Assembly (NCBI RefSeq): GCF_010500835.1
Contig: NZ_JAAAMJ010000015.1
Coordinates: 1-64,000, forward strand
Origin: Aurantimonas aggregata
Lineage (GTDB): Bacteria; Pseudomonadota; Alphaproteobacteria; Rhizobiales; Rhizobiaceae
DNA length: 64,000 bases
Reading direction: 5' to 3'
The position numbers and the translations under genes are program-made. The first letter of the stretch is position 1. Each line of letters begins with the position of its first letter. A model generated the notes under the pieces. The model was not told where the DNA came from. It made no database searches and saw only the letters and a list, made by a program, of their open reading frames with translations. Positions 19,670 to 29,319 of this stretch are shown here, in pieces.

Positions 19670-20296
19670 ATGCAGATTGCCGACCGCGCCCGACCGTCCG
19701 GCGCCCGGGCCCTCCTGACGGGCCTCGCCCTGATGCTCCTCGTGCCGCTGCTTTCGGCGTGCGGGATCAACGCCATCCCCACCTACCAGGAGCAGGCGCG
19801 GGCCGCGTGGGCACAGGTCGAGAACCAGTACCAGCGCCGCAGCGACCTGATCCCCAATCTCGTCGAGACGGTGAAGGGCTTTGCCGAGCAGGAGCGCGAG
19901 GTGCTGACCGCGGTGGTCGAGGCGCGTGCAAGAGCCACCCAGACGCAGATCAATGCCGACCAGTTGACCGACCCGGCCGCCGTGCAGCAGTTCCAGGCGG
20001 CGCAGGACGAGCTCTCCGGCGCGCTGTCGCGCCTGCTCGTCACCGTCGAGGCCTATCCGGAACTGCGGTCGAACCAGAACTTCCTCGCGCTGCAGAGCCA
20101 GCTGGAAGGCACCGAGAACCGCATCTCTGTGGCCCGCCGCGACTATATCGAGGCGGTGCGGGTCTACAACACCGAGCTGCGTACCATCCCGGGCCGCTGG
20201 ATCGCCGCCATCTTCTATTCCGATGCCGAGCCGATGCAGCCCTTCACAGCCACTGCGGGATCCGAGACCCCGCCAACGGTCAATTTCGGCAACTGA
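19670..20296 (+). CDS. lemA: LemA family protein
   Basis: A 208-aa protein with an N-terminal hydrophobic segment ending LLSAC (lipobox-like, C about 31), followed by the LemA helical bundle: AWAQVENQYQRRSDLIPNLVETVKG, then VEAYPELRSNQNFLALQSQLEGTENRI. The family is widespread and often paired with TPM-domain proteins; its biochemical role is unclear. The ATG at 19670 is preceded by a weak GGAGA. Its TGA overlaps the ATG of the next gene, so the three genes form a tight operon. Confidence 0.9.
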   Translation: MQIADRARPSGARALLTGLALMLLVPLLSACGINAIPTYQEQARAAWAQVENQYQRRSDLIPNLVETVKGFAEQEREVLTAVVEARARATQTQINADQLTDPAAVQQFQAAQDELSGALSRLLVTVEAYPELRSNQNFLALQSQLEGTENRISVARRDYIEAVRVYNTELRTIPGRWIAAIFYSDAEPMQPFTATAGSETPPTVNFGN

Positions 20297-21150
20297 TGGC
20301 CGGGCGGATCGGGCGTACCGTGCGAGCGATGACGATAGCTGCGGCGGGCCGGATGGCGGTCGCTCGGCTGGCGACGCTCGCCCTTTTGGTGTTGCTGGCC
20401 CTTCCGGCCGGCGCGCAGGAGTTCCCGGCCCTTACCGGCCGGGTGGTCGACACCGCCGATCTGCTCGACCCGGCGGCCGAGGCGGCGCTGACCGAGCGGC
20501 TCGCCGCCTTCGAGACGACGTCCAGCGACCAGGTCGTGGTCGTCACCGTCCCGGATCTCCAGGGCTTCGAGATCGCCGACTACGCCAACCGGCTCGCCCG
20601 GCAATGGGCGATCGGCCAGGCGGGCGAGGACAACGGAGTCGTCTTCCTCGTCAGCCGCGACGACCGCGAAGTGCGGATCGAGGTCGGCTACGGGCTCGAA
20701 GGCACGCTCACCGATGCGCTGTCGAGCCTGATCATCCAGAACGACGTCCTGCCGGCCTTTCGCGCCGGCGATTACCCCGGCGGCATCACCGCCGGCGTCG
20801 ACGGCATCCTGCAGGTCCTCTCCGGCGACGCCGCCGAGCTGGAGGCGCGGGCCGAGCGCAACCAGAACTGGAGCGAGGAGGACGTCGCCGAAGGGCTGTT
20901 CTCGCTGTTCTTCTTCGGCGTCTGGGTCTTCGTCATCGGCATGTTCCTGATGACGCGCCTGGCGCGGATGCGCGGCCGCAAGGTCGGCAAGAACCGCTAT
21001 CGCTGGCTCGGCATGACCTGGGCGATGGGTGCCGGATCCGGCATGGGCGCCGGCGGCTTCGGTGGCGGCGGCTTTGGCGGCAGCGGTGGTGGCGGATTCT
21101 CCGGCGGCGGCGGCTCGTTCGGCGGCGGCGGATCCTCGGGGAGCTGGTAG
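20296..21150 (+). CDS. TPM-domain membrane protein (YgcG-like)
   Basis: A 284-aa protein with a signal peptide (about 1-38), a TPM domain (about 45-185) including VVVVTVPDLQGFEIADYANRLA, a transmembrane helix near 205-225, and a C-terminal tail of Gly/Ser/Phe repeats (about 245-284). TPM stands for TLP18.3-Psb32-MOLO1; plant members act in photosystem II repair, but the bacterial role is unknown. The ATG overlaps the lemA stop (TGATG). A second in-frame ATG 11 codons later is an alternative start. The glycine-rich tail is usual for this subfamily. Confidence 0.88.
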   Translation: MAGRIGRTVRAMTIAAAGRMAVARLATLALLVLLALPAGAQEFPALTGRVVDTADLLDPAAEAALTERLAAFETTSSDQVVVVTVPDLQGFEIADYANRLARQWAIGQAGEDNGVVFLVSRDDREVRIEVGYGLEGTLTDALSSLIIQNDVLPAFRAGDYPGGITAGVDGILQVLSGDAAELEARAERNQNWSEEDVAEGLFSLFFFGVWVFVIGMFLMTRLARMRGRKVGKNRYRWLGMTWAMGAGSGMGAGGFGGGGFGGSGGGGFSGGGGSFGGGGSSGSW

Positions 21151-21789
21151 ATGGCGCAATTGACCTTCACGCCGGCCGACCACGCCCGCATCACCGACGC
21201 CATCCGCGCCGCCGAGGCGGGAACCACCGGCGAGATCTACGCCGTGTTCGCGCGGTCCAGCGACGCCTATGTCTTCGTCCCGGCGACGGTCGCGCTCGGC
21301 CTGTCGCTGCTGGCGGCGCTCGTCGCCGTCCTGCTGGCGCCGCTGGCAGGCTTCGCCATCTCCGCGCTGGCTCTCGTGCTGAGCCAGGTGGCGGCAACGG
21401 CGTTGCTGCTGGTGCTCTTCGCCGCGGTGCCGCGCCTGCGCCTCGCCTTCGTGCCGCAGAGCATCGCCGAGGAACGGGCGCACCGCACCGCGCTGGCGCA
21501 GTTCTTCGCCCACAACCTTCATTCGACCAAGGGGCGGACCGGGATCCTGATCTTCGTGTCGGAGGCCGAGCATTATGCCGAGGTTCTTGCCGATGCCGGG
21601 ATCGCGGCGAAGGTGCCGCAGGAAGCTTGGGACACGATCGTGGCAAGGCTGATCGAGGCGGCGAAGGCCGATCGGCTGGCGGAAGGCTATATCGCGGCGA
21701 TCACCGCCGCCGGCGCGATCCTCACCGAGCATTTCCCGGGCGACCACCGCAACCCGAACGAGATTCCCGATAGGCTGGTCGAGATCTGA
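21151..21789 (+). CDS. Second TPM-domain membrane protein
   Basis: A 212-aa protein that starts immediately after the previous stop. It has no signal peptide; an N-terminal TPM half (TPADHARITDAIRAAEAGTTGEIYAVFA) is followed by two transmembrane segments (about 43-63 and 71-93), then the rest of the TPM domain (GRTGILIFVSEAEHYAEVLAD). This domain interrupted by a membrane hairpin is typical of the third gene of lemA-TPM-TPM operons. The three products probably act together at the inner membrane. Function unknown. Confidence 0.85.
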   Translation: MAQLTFTPADHARITDAIRAAEAGTTGEIYAVFARSSDAYVFVPATVALGLSLLAALVAVLLAPLAGFAISALALVLSQVAATALLLVLFAAVPRLRLAFVPQSIAEERAHRTALAQFFAHNLHSTKGRTGILIFVSEAEHYAEVLADAGIAAKVPQEAWDTIVARLIEAAKADRLAEGYIAAITAAGAILTEHFPGDHRNPNEIPDRLVEI

Positions 21790-21820
21790 AACTCGTCCAG
21801 TGCCGGCATCTGACGTCCAG

Positions 21821-22399
21821 CTACCGCGCCATCGAATGGTATTCGGCGTTCGGGCGCATGTCGGTGGCCGCGGCGACGCGGTTCGACATGGCGAAGAAGG
21901 CCGCCACCGACGCGATGTCGAAGATCGCCCGGTCGCTGTAGCCCGCGTCGCGCAGCGCCTGCCTGTCCGCCTCGACGATCGTGTCCGGCCGCTCGGTCAG
22001 CTTGACGACGAAGTCGAGCATCGCCGTGCGCTGCGCATCGAGCCCGGCGGCCCGCCAGTTCTGGGCGACCGCCTCGCCGAAGCCGGGATCGCCCGAGAGC
22101 TGGCGCACCGACGCGCCGTGCGCCGTCAGGCAGTAATGGCAGTGGTTGATCGCCGAGACGACCACCGCGATGATCTCGCGATCGAGCTTGGAGAGCTCGC
22201 CCGGCGCCAGCATCAGCTCGTTGTAGAAGGTCGAGAAGGCATCGAGCTTGGCTTCGTCGAACGCGTAGGCGCGGAGCACGTTCGGCACGAGGCCGAGCTT
22301 CTCGACGCATTTGGCGAAATATGTCTCCGTCCGCTCCGAGAGCGGCGCCTCCGGCATCAGCGCGAGCGCCGTCACCGGCCGTGGTTCCTGATCGTCCAT
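21821..22399 (-). CDS. AhpD-like peroxidase-related enzyme (carboxymuconolactone decarboxylase fold)
   Basis: A 192-aa protein of the AhpD/CMD superfamily. The redox motif is C87-x2-C90 with H94 (CHYCLTAHG), preceded by the conserved acid in LDREIIAVVVSA. Family members are thiol peroxidases or reductants of peroxiredoxins. It matches the 'uncharacterised peroxidase-related' subgroup of about 190 aa. The ATG at 22399 begins the family N-terminus. It is convergent with the TPM operon, and divergent from the glutamate dehydrogenase gene across about 100 bp. Confidence 0.88.
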   Translation of the reverse strand: MDDQEPRPVTALALMPEAPLSERTETYFAKCVEKLGLVPNVLRAYAFDEAKLDAFSTFYNELMLAPGELSKLDREIIAVVVSAINHCHYCLTAHGASVRQLSGDPGFGEAVAQNWRAAGLDAQRTAMLDFVVKLTERPDTIVEADRQALRDAGYSDRAIFDIASVAAFFAMSNRVAAATDMRPNAEYHSMAR

Positions 22400-22503
22400 C
22401 CTGCCTCCCCGGGCGCCGCGATCGTCATCCTGCCGTCGAACATTGGGCGCACTCCCCTATGATAGGTCGCGCAGGCTACGAGGGCGACCGGCAGGGGCTG
22501 ACC

Positions 22504-25500
22504 ATGAACCATCGCGATATCGGCAAGGCGGAGATTCTGACGGCGGTGGTGGCCGCGGCCGGGGAGGGCAGCCAAGCCGCGACACTCGCCCCCCTGCTGT
22601 TTGCGCGCCCGCCCGCCGACGATCTCGCGGCCTTTTCGCCGGAAGCCCTCGCGGCCGCCGCGGCCGCCGCCGCCGCCGCCCTCGATGCGCACCGCCCCGG
22701 CCGGACCATCGTGCGCATCGAGCGACCCCCCGGCTTTACCCGCGGCGACGACGCCCAGGACCTGATCACCGTGGTCAGCGACGACATGGTCTTCCTGTTC
22801 GATTCCGTCACCGCCGAAATCGTCGAGAAGTCGCCCGGCATCAACTACATCTCCCACCCGGTACTCGACGTCCGGCGCGGCTCGGACGGCGACCTGGAGA
22901 GCTTTTCCGTCACCCACCCGAGCGACCCCGGCTCCGGGTCGGCCTTGCGAACCAGCCTGATCCAGTTCGCCGTCGAGCCGCTCGGCGAGCGCGAGGCAGC
23001 GCCCGCGTTGAAGGCTTCGCTCGAAGGCATCCTGACCGAGGTGCGCCAGGCCAACACCGATTTCGGCGCGATGCGCGAGCGCGTCACCGTCGCTGTGGAA
23101 GCGCTGCGGCGTCGGGCCGAAAGCCTTCCCGATGACCGGGAGCGGACGCTCATCGCCGAATCGACGGCGCTGCTCGAATGGCTGCGCGACGACAATTTCA
23201 TCTTCCTCGGCTGCCGCGAATACGACTATCTTGCCGAAGCGGGCGGCGAGGCGCTGGCCCGCCGCTCGGAAGACGGGCTCGGAATCCTCGCCGATCCAGA
23301 CGTGCGCATTCTCGGCCGCGCCACCCGGCCGCTGACGACGACGCCGGAGATCCGCGCCTTCCTCGAGGCGCCGACGCCGCTGATCGTCACCAAGGCCAAC
23401 GCCCGCTCGCGGGTGCACCGGCGGGCCTACATGGATTACGTCGGCATCAAGGAATACGACGAGGCAGGCCGCTTCGCCGGCGAGGTCCGTATCGTCGGCC
23501 TGTTCGCCTCCAGCGCCTATACGCAGTCGATCCTGACCATCCCGTATCTGCGCCTCAAGGCCGAGACGGTGATCGCCCGCTCCGGCTTCCGCCCCGGCTC
23601 GCATTCCGGCAAGGCGCTGCTCAACGCGCTGGAATCCTATCCGCGCGACGAGGTCTTCCAGATCGACGTGGAGCTGCTGGAAGAGTTCGCGGCCACCATC
23701 GTCGAGCTCGGCGAAAGGCCGCGGGTGCGGATCCTGCCGCGCGTCGACCGCTTCGACCGCTTCGTCTCGGTGATCGTCTTCGTGCCGCGCGACCGCTACG
23801 ATTCGCGCCTGCGCGAGCGAATCGGGACGCTGCTCGCCGAGGCCTATGACGGGCATGTCTCGGCCTACTACCCGGCCTTCCCGGAAGGGCCGCTCGCCCG
23901 CGTCCACATCATCATCGGCCGCATCGACGGCAAGACGCCGGACGTCGATCCGGCGCGCCTCGAGGCCCGTATCGTCGAGATGGCGAAGAACTGGGACGAT
24001 GCCTTCACGGCTGCCCTCGCCAGCGCCGGCCGGCCGGCCGATCTGGCGACCGTCGCGCCCGGCCTGCCGGACAGCTATCGCGACGTGATCGCGCCTGCCG
24101 AGGCGGTCGGCGATGCCGAGATCATCCAGAACCTGCAGCCGGGCCAGGCGCTGCAGATGGATTTCTACCGCCGCGACGGCGATCCGGCGGAACTGCTGCG
24201 CCTGAAGATCTATCACCTCGGACGGGCGGTCTCCCTGTCGACGCGGGTGCCGATCCTCGAGAACATGGGGTTCGGCGTCGTCTCCGAGCGGACCTTCCGG
24301 ATCGTCCGCCCCGACGGCGAGATCGTCCATCTGCACGACATGGACCTCGTGCGCCGGCGTGGCGGCGCCATCGAGCTGGATGCTGCCGGACGCCCGCTGG
24401 AAGCGACCTTCGCCGCGGTCAGCGCCGGCCGGATCGAGAATGACGGCTTCAACGCGCTGGTGCTGGAGGCCGGGCTCGGCTTTCGCCAGGCCAACGTGCT
24501 GCGCGCCTATGCGCGATACCTGCGGCAGGCGGGGCTCTCCTACTCGCAGGATTATCTGGCCGAGGCGCTGCTGCGCCAGCCGGCCATCGCCCGGCTGCTC
24601 TGGCAGCTCTTCGAGACCGCCTTCGATCCGTCCCGCGAAGCGGCATCCGACACGGCGCCCGGCCCGGAGGACGACACGCTCGCCGAGCCGGAACGGCGCA
24701 GCGCCCGCAACGCCGAGGCGCGCGGCGCCGGCGATGTCCACGCCGCCATCATCGAGGCGCTGGACGACGTCGATTCGATCGACGACGACCGCATCGTGCG
24801 GCGCTTCCTCGGCGTGATCCTTGCAACGCTGCGGACCAATTTCTATGCCGTAGACGGCATCTCCGACGCCGGCGATTCCGAGCCCGGCCACGTCGATCCG
24901 GCCCTCGCCTTCAAGCTCGATTCCGCCGCCGTCGAAGGCTTGCCGGCACCGGTCCCGTTCCGCGAGATCTTCGTCTTCGACGCACGGGTGGAAGGGGTGC
25001 ATCTGCGCTTCGGCAAGGTGGCGCGCGGTGGCCTGCGCTGGTCCGACCGGGCGCAGGACTACCGCACCGAAGTGCTCGGCCTCGTGAAGGCCCAGCAGGT
25101 CAAGAACGCCGTCATCGTCCCGGTCGGCGCCAAGGGCGGATTCTATCCCAAGAAGCTTCCCGACTCCTCCGATCGCGACGCCTGGTTCGCCGCCGGCCGG
25201 TCGGCCTATGTCGTCTTCATCGCCTCCCTGCTGTCGGTCACCGACAACATCGTCGGCGACGCTGTTTCGGCGCCGGCGATGATCAAGCGCTACGACGGCG
25301 ACGATCCGTATTTCGTCGTCGCCGCCGACAAGGGCACCGCGACCTTTTCCGACACCGCCAACGCCATTGCCCAGTCTGTGGATTTCTGGCTCGACGATGC
25401 CTTCGCCTCCGGCGGCTCCGCTGGCTACGACCACAAGGCGATGGGCATCACCGCCCGCGGTGCCTGGGAAGCGGTGAAACGGCATTTTCGCGAACTCGGC

Positions 25501-27408
25501 CGCGACATCCAGGCGGAGCCCTTCACCGTCGTCGGCTGCGGCGACATGTCGGGCGACGTCTTCGGCAACGGCATGCTCCTGTCGCGCGAGACGAAGCTGA
25601 TCGCCGCCTTCGACCATCGCGACATCTTCATCGACCCGGAACCCGACCCGGCGACATCCTTCGAGGAACGCCAGCGGTTGTTCGCGCTGCCCCGTTCCTC
25701 CTGGGCCGATTACGACCGGGCCAGGCTCTCGGCCGGCGGCGGCGTCTTCTCGCGGCGCGAGAAGCTGATCAGGCTCTCGGACGAGGCCGCCGCTGCGATC
25801 GGCTGGGACCGCCGCCAGGGCACGCCGGCCGAGGTCATCACCGCGATCCTCAAGGCACCGGCCGACCTCCTCTGGTTCGGCGGCATCGGCACCTATGTCC
25901 GCTCCTCGGCCGAGACCAACGCCGATGTCGGCGACCGCGCCAATGACGGCCTGCGCGTCACCGGGCTCGACCTGCGGGCGAAGGTCGTCGGCGAAGGGGC
26001 CAATCTCGGCGTCACCCAGAAGGGCCGCATCGAGTTCGCCCGCGCCGGCGGCCGGATCAATTCCGACGCCATCGACAATTCAGCCGGGGTGAATACCTCC
26101 GACGTTGAGGTCAACATCAAGGTCGCGCTGAAGGGCCCGATGTCGGAGGGACGGCTGTCGCGTCCCGATCGCGACACGCTGCTTTCCTCGATGACCGACG
26201 AGGTCGCCGAACTCGTGCTTGCCAACAATTACGAGCAGACGCTCGCGATCTCGCTGGAACAGCGGCTGGGCGTCTCGGCGCTGGCGCTGCAGGCGCGTTT
26301 CATGACCATCCTGGAAGCGGCGGGCGCGCTCGATCGCACCGTCGAGACGCTGCCAAACGACGCTGCGATCGCCGATCTCCGCGGCGCCGGCAGCGGCCTG
26401 TCGCGGCCGGAGATCGGCGTCCTGCTGGCCTACGCCAAGATCACGCTGTTCGACCAGCTGGTCGCCGGCTCGCTCCCGGACGATCCCTATCTCGAAGACC
26501 GGCTGATCGACTATTTCCCGGTGCCGATGCGCCGCGACTTCGCCCGCGACATCAAGGGCCACCGGCTGGCCCGCGAGATCGTCGCGACGGTGCTCGCCAA
26601 CGAGATGGTCAACCGCACCGGACCGACCTTCGGCACGATGCTGCGGGAGGCGACCGGCGCCTCGCCGTCGGACGTGGTGCGGGCTTTCGTCGCCGCCAAG
26701 GACGGGCTCGACGTGCGCTCGCTCTACGAGCGGGTGGATGCGCTGGACGGCCGGCTGCATGGCGACGTCCAGAACGCGCTCTATGCCGAGATCCGGCGGT
26801 TCCTGATCCGCACCACGCGCTGGTTCGTCCGCAACGAGCGGTTCGAGGGCGGCCTCACCCCGGCCATCGTCGACAGCCGCGAGGCGCTCGCGCGGCTGCG
26901 CCCGGGGCTGCTCGATCTGGCCACCGACGCCGCGCGCCAGGAAGCCGGCCGCCGCGCAGCGCAATGGGTTGAAAAGGACGTGCCCGAGGCGCTTGCCGCC
27001 GACATTGCGGCGCTGCCGCTGGTCGCGCTGGTGCCGGACATCGCCGCTGTCTCACGTGAAACAGGAGCGCCGCTGGAGCGCACCATCGCCTGCTATTTCG
27101 CCCTCACCGACCTGTTCCAGATCGGCCGGCTCGAGGCAGCGATGTTCGGCATCGAGACCGCGGACTACTACGAGATGCTGGCCCTCGACCGGGCGGGCAG
27201 CGAGATCGCCAGCGCAAGGCGGCGCCTGACTGCCGACGCGCTCGGGTCGCATCGCGATGCCGACGACCCGGCGGCGGCCTGGGCCGCCAGCCGCAAGGAC
27301 TCCGCCGATCGAATCAGCACGCAGATCGCCGCCCTGGCGGGGTCGGGCGAGACGTCCGTCGCACGGCTCACCGTCGCCGCAGGTCTGCTGGCGGATCTCG
27401 CCACCTAG
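22504..27408 (+). CDS. gdhZ: NAD-specific glutamate dehydrogenase, large (180-kDa class)
   Basis: A 1634-aa enzyme that deaminates glutamate to 2-oxoglutarate with NAD+. A long N-terminal regulatory region with ACT-like modules covers about residues 1-700, followed by the catalytic core: RGGLRWSDRAQDYRTEVLGLVKAQQVKNAVIVP near 845, with KGGFYPKK, and later VVGEGANLGVT near 1160. A long C-terminal helical region completes it. The ATG at 22504 has AGGGG seven nt upstream. An alanine run (about 53-62) lies near the start, coded by GCC repeats. A parS-like site is embedded in codons near residue 1515. Its product feeds the sucAB complex coded nearby, but it is a separate unit. Confidence 0.95.
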   Translation: MNHRDIGKAEILTAVVAAAGEGSQAATLAPLLFARPPADDLAAFSPEALAAAAAAAAAALDAHRPGRTIVRIERPPGFTRGDDAQDLITVVSDDMVFLFDSVTAEIVEKSPGINYISHPVLDVRRGSDGDLESFSVTHPSDPGSGSALRTSLIQFAVEPLGEREAAPALKASLEGILTEVRQANTDFGAMRERVTVAVEALRRRAESLPDDRERTLIAESTALLEWLRDDNFIFLGCREYDYLAEAGGEALARRSEDGLGILADPDVRILGRATRPLTTTPEIRAFLEAPTPLIVTKANARSRVHRRAYMDYVGIKEYDEAGRFAGEVRIVGLFASSAYTQSILTIPYLRLKAETVIARSGFRPGSHSGKALLNALESYPRDEVFQIDVELLEEFAATIVELGERPRVRILPRVDRFDRFVSVIVFVPRDRYDSRLRERIGTLLAEAYDGHVSAYYPAFPEGPLARVHIIIGRIDGKTPDVDPARLEARIVEMAKNWDDAFTAALASAGRPADLATVAPGLPDSYRDVIAPAEAVGDAEIIQNLQPGQALQMDFYRRDGDPAELLRLKIYHLGRAVSLSTRVPILENMGFGVVSERTFRIVRPDGEIVHLHDMDLVRRRGGAIELDAAGRPLEATFAAVSAGRIENDGFNALVLEAGLGFRQANVLRAYARYLRQAGLSYSQDYLAEALLRQPAIARLLWQLFETAFDPSREAASDTAPGPEDDTLAEPERRSARNAEARGAGDVHAAIIEALDDVDSIDDDRIVRRFLGVILATLRTNFYAVDGISDAGDSEPGHVDPALAFKLDSAAVEGLPAPVPFREIFVFDARVEGVHLRFGKVARGGLRWSDRAQDYRTEVLGLVKAQQVKNAVIVPVGAKGGFYPKKLPDSSDRDAWFAAGRSAYVVFIASLLSVTDNIVGDAVSAPAMIKRYDGDDPYFVVAADKGTATFSDTANAIAQSVDFWLDDAFASGGSAGYDHKAMGITARGAWEAVKRHFRELGRDIQAEPFTVVGCGDMSGDVFGNGMLLSRETKLIAAFDHRDIFIDPEPDPATSFEERQRLFALPRSSWADYDRARLSAGGGVFSRREKLIRLSDEAAAAIGWDRRQGTPAEVITAILKAPADLLWFGGIGTYVRSSAETNADVGDRANDGLRVTGLDLRAKVVGEGANLGVTQKGRIEFARAGGRINSDAIDNSAGVNTSDVEVNIKVALKGPMSEGRLSRPDRDTLLSSMTDEVAELVLANNYEQTLAISLEQRLGVSALALQARFMTILEAAGALDRTVETLPNDAAIADLRGAGSGLSRPEIGVLLAYAKITLFDQLVAGSLPDDPYLEDRLIDYFPVPMRRDFARDIKGHRLAREIVATVLANEMVNRTGPTFGTMLREATGASPSDVVRAFVAAKDGLDVRSLYERVDALDGRLHGDVQNALYAEIRRFLIRTTRWFVRNERFEGGLTPAIVDSREALARLRPGLLDLATDAARQEAGRRAAQWVEKDVPEALAADIAALPLVALVPDIAAVSRETGAPLERTIACYFALTDLFQIGRLEAAMFGIETADYYEMLALDRAGSEIASARRRLTADALGSHRDADDPAAAWAASRKDSADRISTQIAALAGSGETSVARLTVAAGLLADLAT
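27048..27063. other. parS-like ParB binding site (A), inside the glutamate dehydrogenase gene
   Basis: TGTCTCACGTGAAACA differs from the bacterial parS palindrome TGTTTCACGTGAAACA at one position. It lies in the coding sequence, where it encodes VSRET. With parAB in this window it is a likely ParB site, about 25 kb from parB. Confidence 0.65.
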
Positions 27409-27415
27409 AACGACG

Positions 27416-27451
27416 ACAGGCGACATCAGCCCTCGGGCCGAAGTCGCCTGT
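27416..27451 (+). terminator. Hairpin downstream of the glutamate dehydrogenase gene
   Basis: ACAGGCGAC (27416-27424) and GTCGCCTGT (27443-27451) form a 9-bp perfect stem with further pairing (CCC/GGG) inside the loop, 8 bp after the stop codon. The following T-run is weak (TTCCTG). It lies between convergent genes and may serve both. Confidence 0.55.
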
Positions 27452-27481
27452 TCCTGCGGGAATGCGGGGCCGCACCCCGGA

Positions 27482-27607
27482 CTATTTCTTCTTGTCGTCG
27501 CTCTTTGCGGCGAACTTGCCCGGCACGGTCGACGGAACCGGTGCCACCTTCTTGTCCGCTTTGGGTTTGCGGACTTCCTTGTTGCTGCGCATCTGACCCT
27601 TGGCCAT
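27482..27607 (-). CDS. Small lysine-rich protein (41 aa)
   Basis: A 41-aa ORF with GGAGG seven nt before its ATG. It starts MAKGQMRSNKEVRKPKADKK, about a third of the residues are Lys or Arg, and it ends KSDDKKK. There is no membrane segment. Small proteins with the same beginning occur widely in rhizobia, as I recall, always without known function; a nucleic-acid or ribosome-associated role is only a guess from the charge. It is convergent with the glutamate dehydrogenase gene and divergent from the MFS gene. Confidence 0.7.
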   Translation of the reverse strand: MAKGQMRSNKEVRKPKADKKVAPVPSTVPGKFAAKSDDKKK

Positions 27608-27802
27608 GGCGATATCCTCCAGATCATGATCGATCCAAGGCTCTCGATAGCATAGGGCCAGCCCGCCGTGCAGCCTCCGCCTTAAGCCTGACGACAAGCC
27701 GTGCTTGCTCATGGACGCGGCGGGACGTAGAGCCTGTCGCGGGCACCATCGGGTCCATGAATGACGCTCCCGTATTTTTCGGGGGCGAGGAGCGACACGA
27801 GC

Positions 27803-29221
27803 ATGGCCGACGCAACGATCGACCGCGACGGGCCCCCTTACCGGACGCCGCTGCGGCGCCCTGGCGTCTGGGCCTGGATGACCTTCGACTTCGCAGCGCA
27901 ACCGCTGTTCACCGTCATCATCACCTTCGTCTTCGGCCCCTATTTCGTCTCCCAGCTGGCACCCGATCCCGCCACCGGCCAGTTCTGGTGGAGTGCCGCC
28001 GCGACGGTCGCCGGCCTGTTCATCGCGCTGCTCTGCCCGCTGCTCGGCGCCGTCGCCGACCGGGCCGGTCCTCGCAAGCCCTGGATCGCCGCCTTTGGCG
28101 TCGTCCAGGTCACCGCGCTGGCGCTGTTGTGGTTCGCCGCGCCCGGCTCGCCGCTGGTGCTGGTGGCGCTGCTGATCGTTCTTGCGCAGATCTCGGCGGA
28201 ATTCTCGATCGTCTTCAACGACGCGATGATCCCGCGCCTCATCCATGTCCGCTCGATCGGCCGCGTCTCGAACATCGCCTGGGGCCTCGGCTATGCCGGC
28301 GGCATCATCTTCTTGATGTTCACCCTCGCCTTCCTTGCCGGCTCGACCGAGACCGGCCTCACCCTGCTCGGCCTCCAGCCGCTGTTCGGGCTGGATCCGG
28401 CGCTCGGCGAAGGCGCCCGCGCCACCGGCCCGCTCGCGGCGCTGTGGTACCTCGTCTTCGTCCTGCCGATGTTCTTCCTCACCCCGGACCGCAAGCCGGA
28501 GCGGCCGATCGGCGCCGCCGCGCGCGACGGGATCAAGGACCTCAAGGCGACCTTCCGCGAGATTCGCTCGAGGCCGGATCTCTTCCGCTTTCTTTTGGCG
28601 CGGATGTTCTATCAGGACGGCGTCAACGGCCTGCTGATCCTCGGCGGCGCGTTCGCTGCCGGCATGTTCGGCTGGTCGCTGACCGAAAGCGGTCTCTTCG
28701 GCATCATCATCAACGTCGCGGCCATTGCCGGCTGCCTCCTCGCCAGCGTCCTCGACGCAAAGCTCGGCTCGAAGGGCGTCGTGGTCATGTCGATCGTCTG
28801 CCTGGTCGTCGCGACGATCTGCATCGCCTCGACCGCCCCCGGTTTCACCCTGTTCGGATTGCTGACCTTCGCCCCGGTTGCCGAAGGCGGCCTGTTCGCC
28901 AGCGGCGCCGAGCGGAGCTTCGTCGTCTACGGCATGCTGATCGGCCTCGCCTACGGGCCGGTGCAGGCGTCCTCGCGCTCCTGGCTGGCGCAGTCGGTCA
29001 CCGCCGAGGAGGCCGGCCGGTATTTCGGCTTCTATGCGCTGATCGGCCGGGCGACGTCGTTCCTGGCGCCCGCCTCGGTCGCCGCGCTGACGGCGATCGC
29101 CGCGTCGCTCACCGACCCGGTGACGGCGTCGCGGATCGGCATGTCGGCGATCATCGTGTTCTTCGCCATCGGCCTTGCGGTGCTCTGGAACATCCGCGGA
29201 CCGTTGCGGCAGGAAGGCTGA
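27803..29221 (+). CDS. MFS permease, UMF1/Atg22-like family
   Basis: A 472-aa integral membrane transporter with about 12 transmembrane segments. The opening GVWAWMTFDFAAQPLFTVIITFVFGPYF and 'PLLGAVADRAGPRKPW' identify the UMF1 branch, related to vacuolar Atg22 amino-acid exporters; bacterial substrates are unknown. The loop 'RMFYQDGVNGLLILGGAFAAG' opens the second half. The start at 27803 is tentative: an in-frame ATG at 27761 would add 14 residues, and neither has a strong ribosome site. It appears monocistronic, followed by a structured 229-bp gap before the convergent purH. Confidence 0.85.
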   Translation: MADATIDRDGPPYRTPLRRPGVWAWMTFDFAAQPLFTVIITFVFGPYFVSQLAPDPATGQFWWSAAATVAGLFIALLCPLLGAVADRAGPRKPWIAAFGVVQVTALALLWFAAPGSPLVLVALLIVLAQISAEFSIVFNDAMIPRLIHVRSIGRVSNIAWGLGYAGGIIFLMFTLAFLAGSTETGLTLLGLQPLFGLDPALGEGARATGPLAALWYLVFVLPMFFLTPDRKPERPIGAAARDGIKDLKATFREIRSRPDLFRFLLARMFYQDGVNGLLILGGAFAAGMFGWSLTESGLFGIIINVAAIAGCLLASVLDAKLGSKGVVVMSIVCLVVATICIASTAPGFTLFGLLTFAPVAEGGLFASGAERSFVVYGMLIGLAYGPVQASSRSWLAQSVTAEEAGRYFGFYALIGRATSFLAPASVAALTAIAASLTDPVTASRIGMSAIIVFFAIGLAVLWNIRGPLRQEG

Positions 29222-29319
29222 CAGCAAGGGGAAGTGGGGCCGCCGGAACGGCGCGAGGCCGGGAAGGCGGGCGCTGGTGAGCGTCGCCTCCCGGGCCGGG
29301 CACTGGGGTCGGTGCCTCG

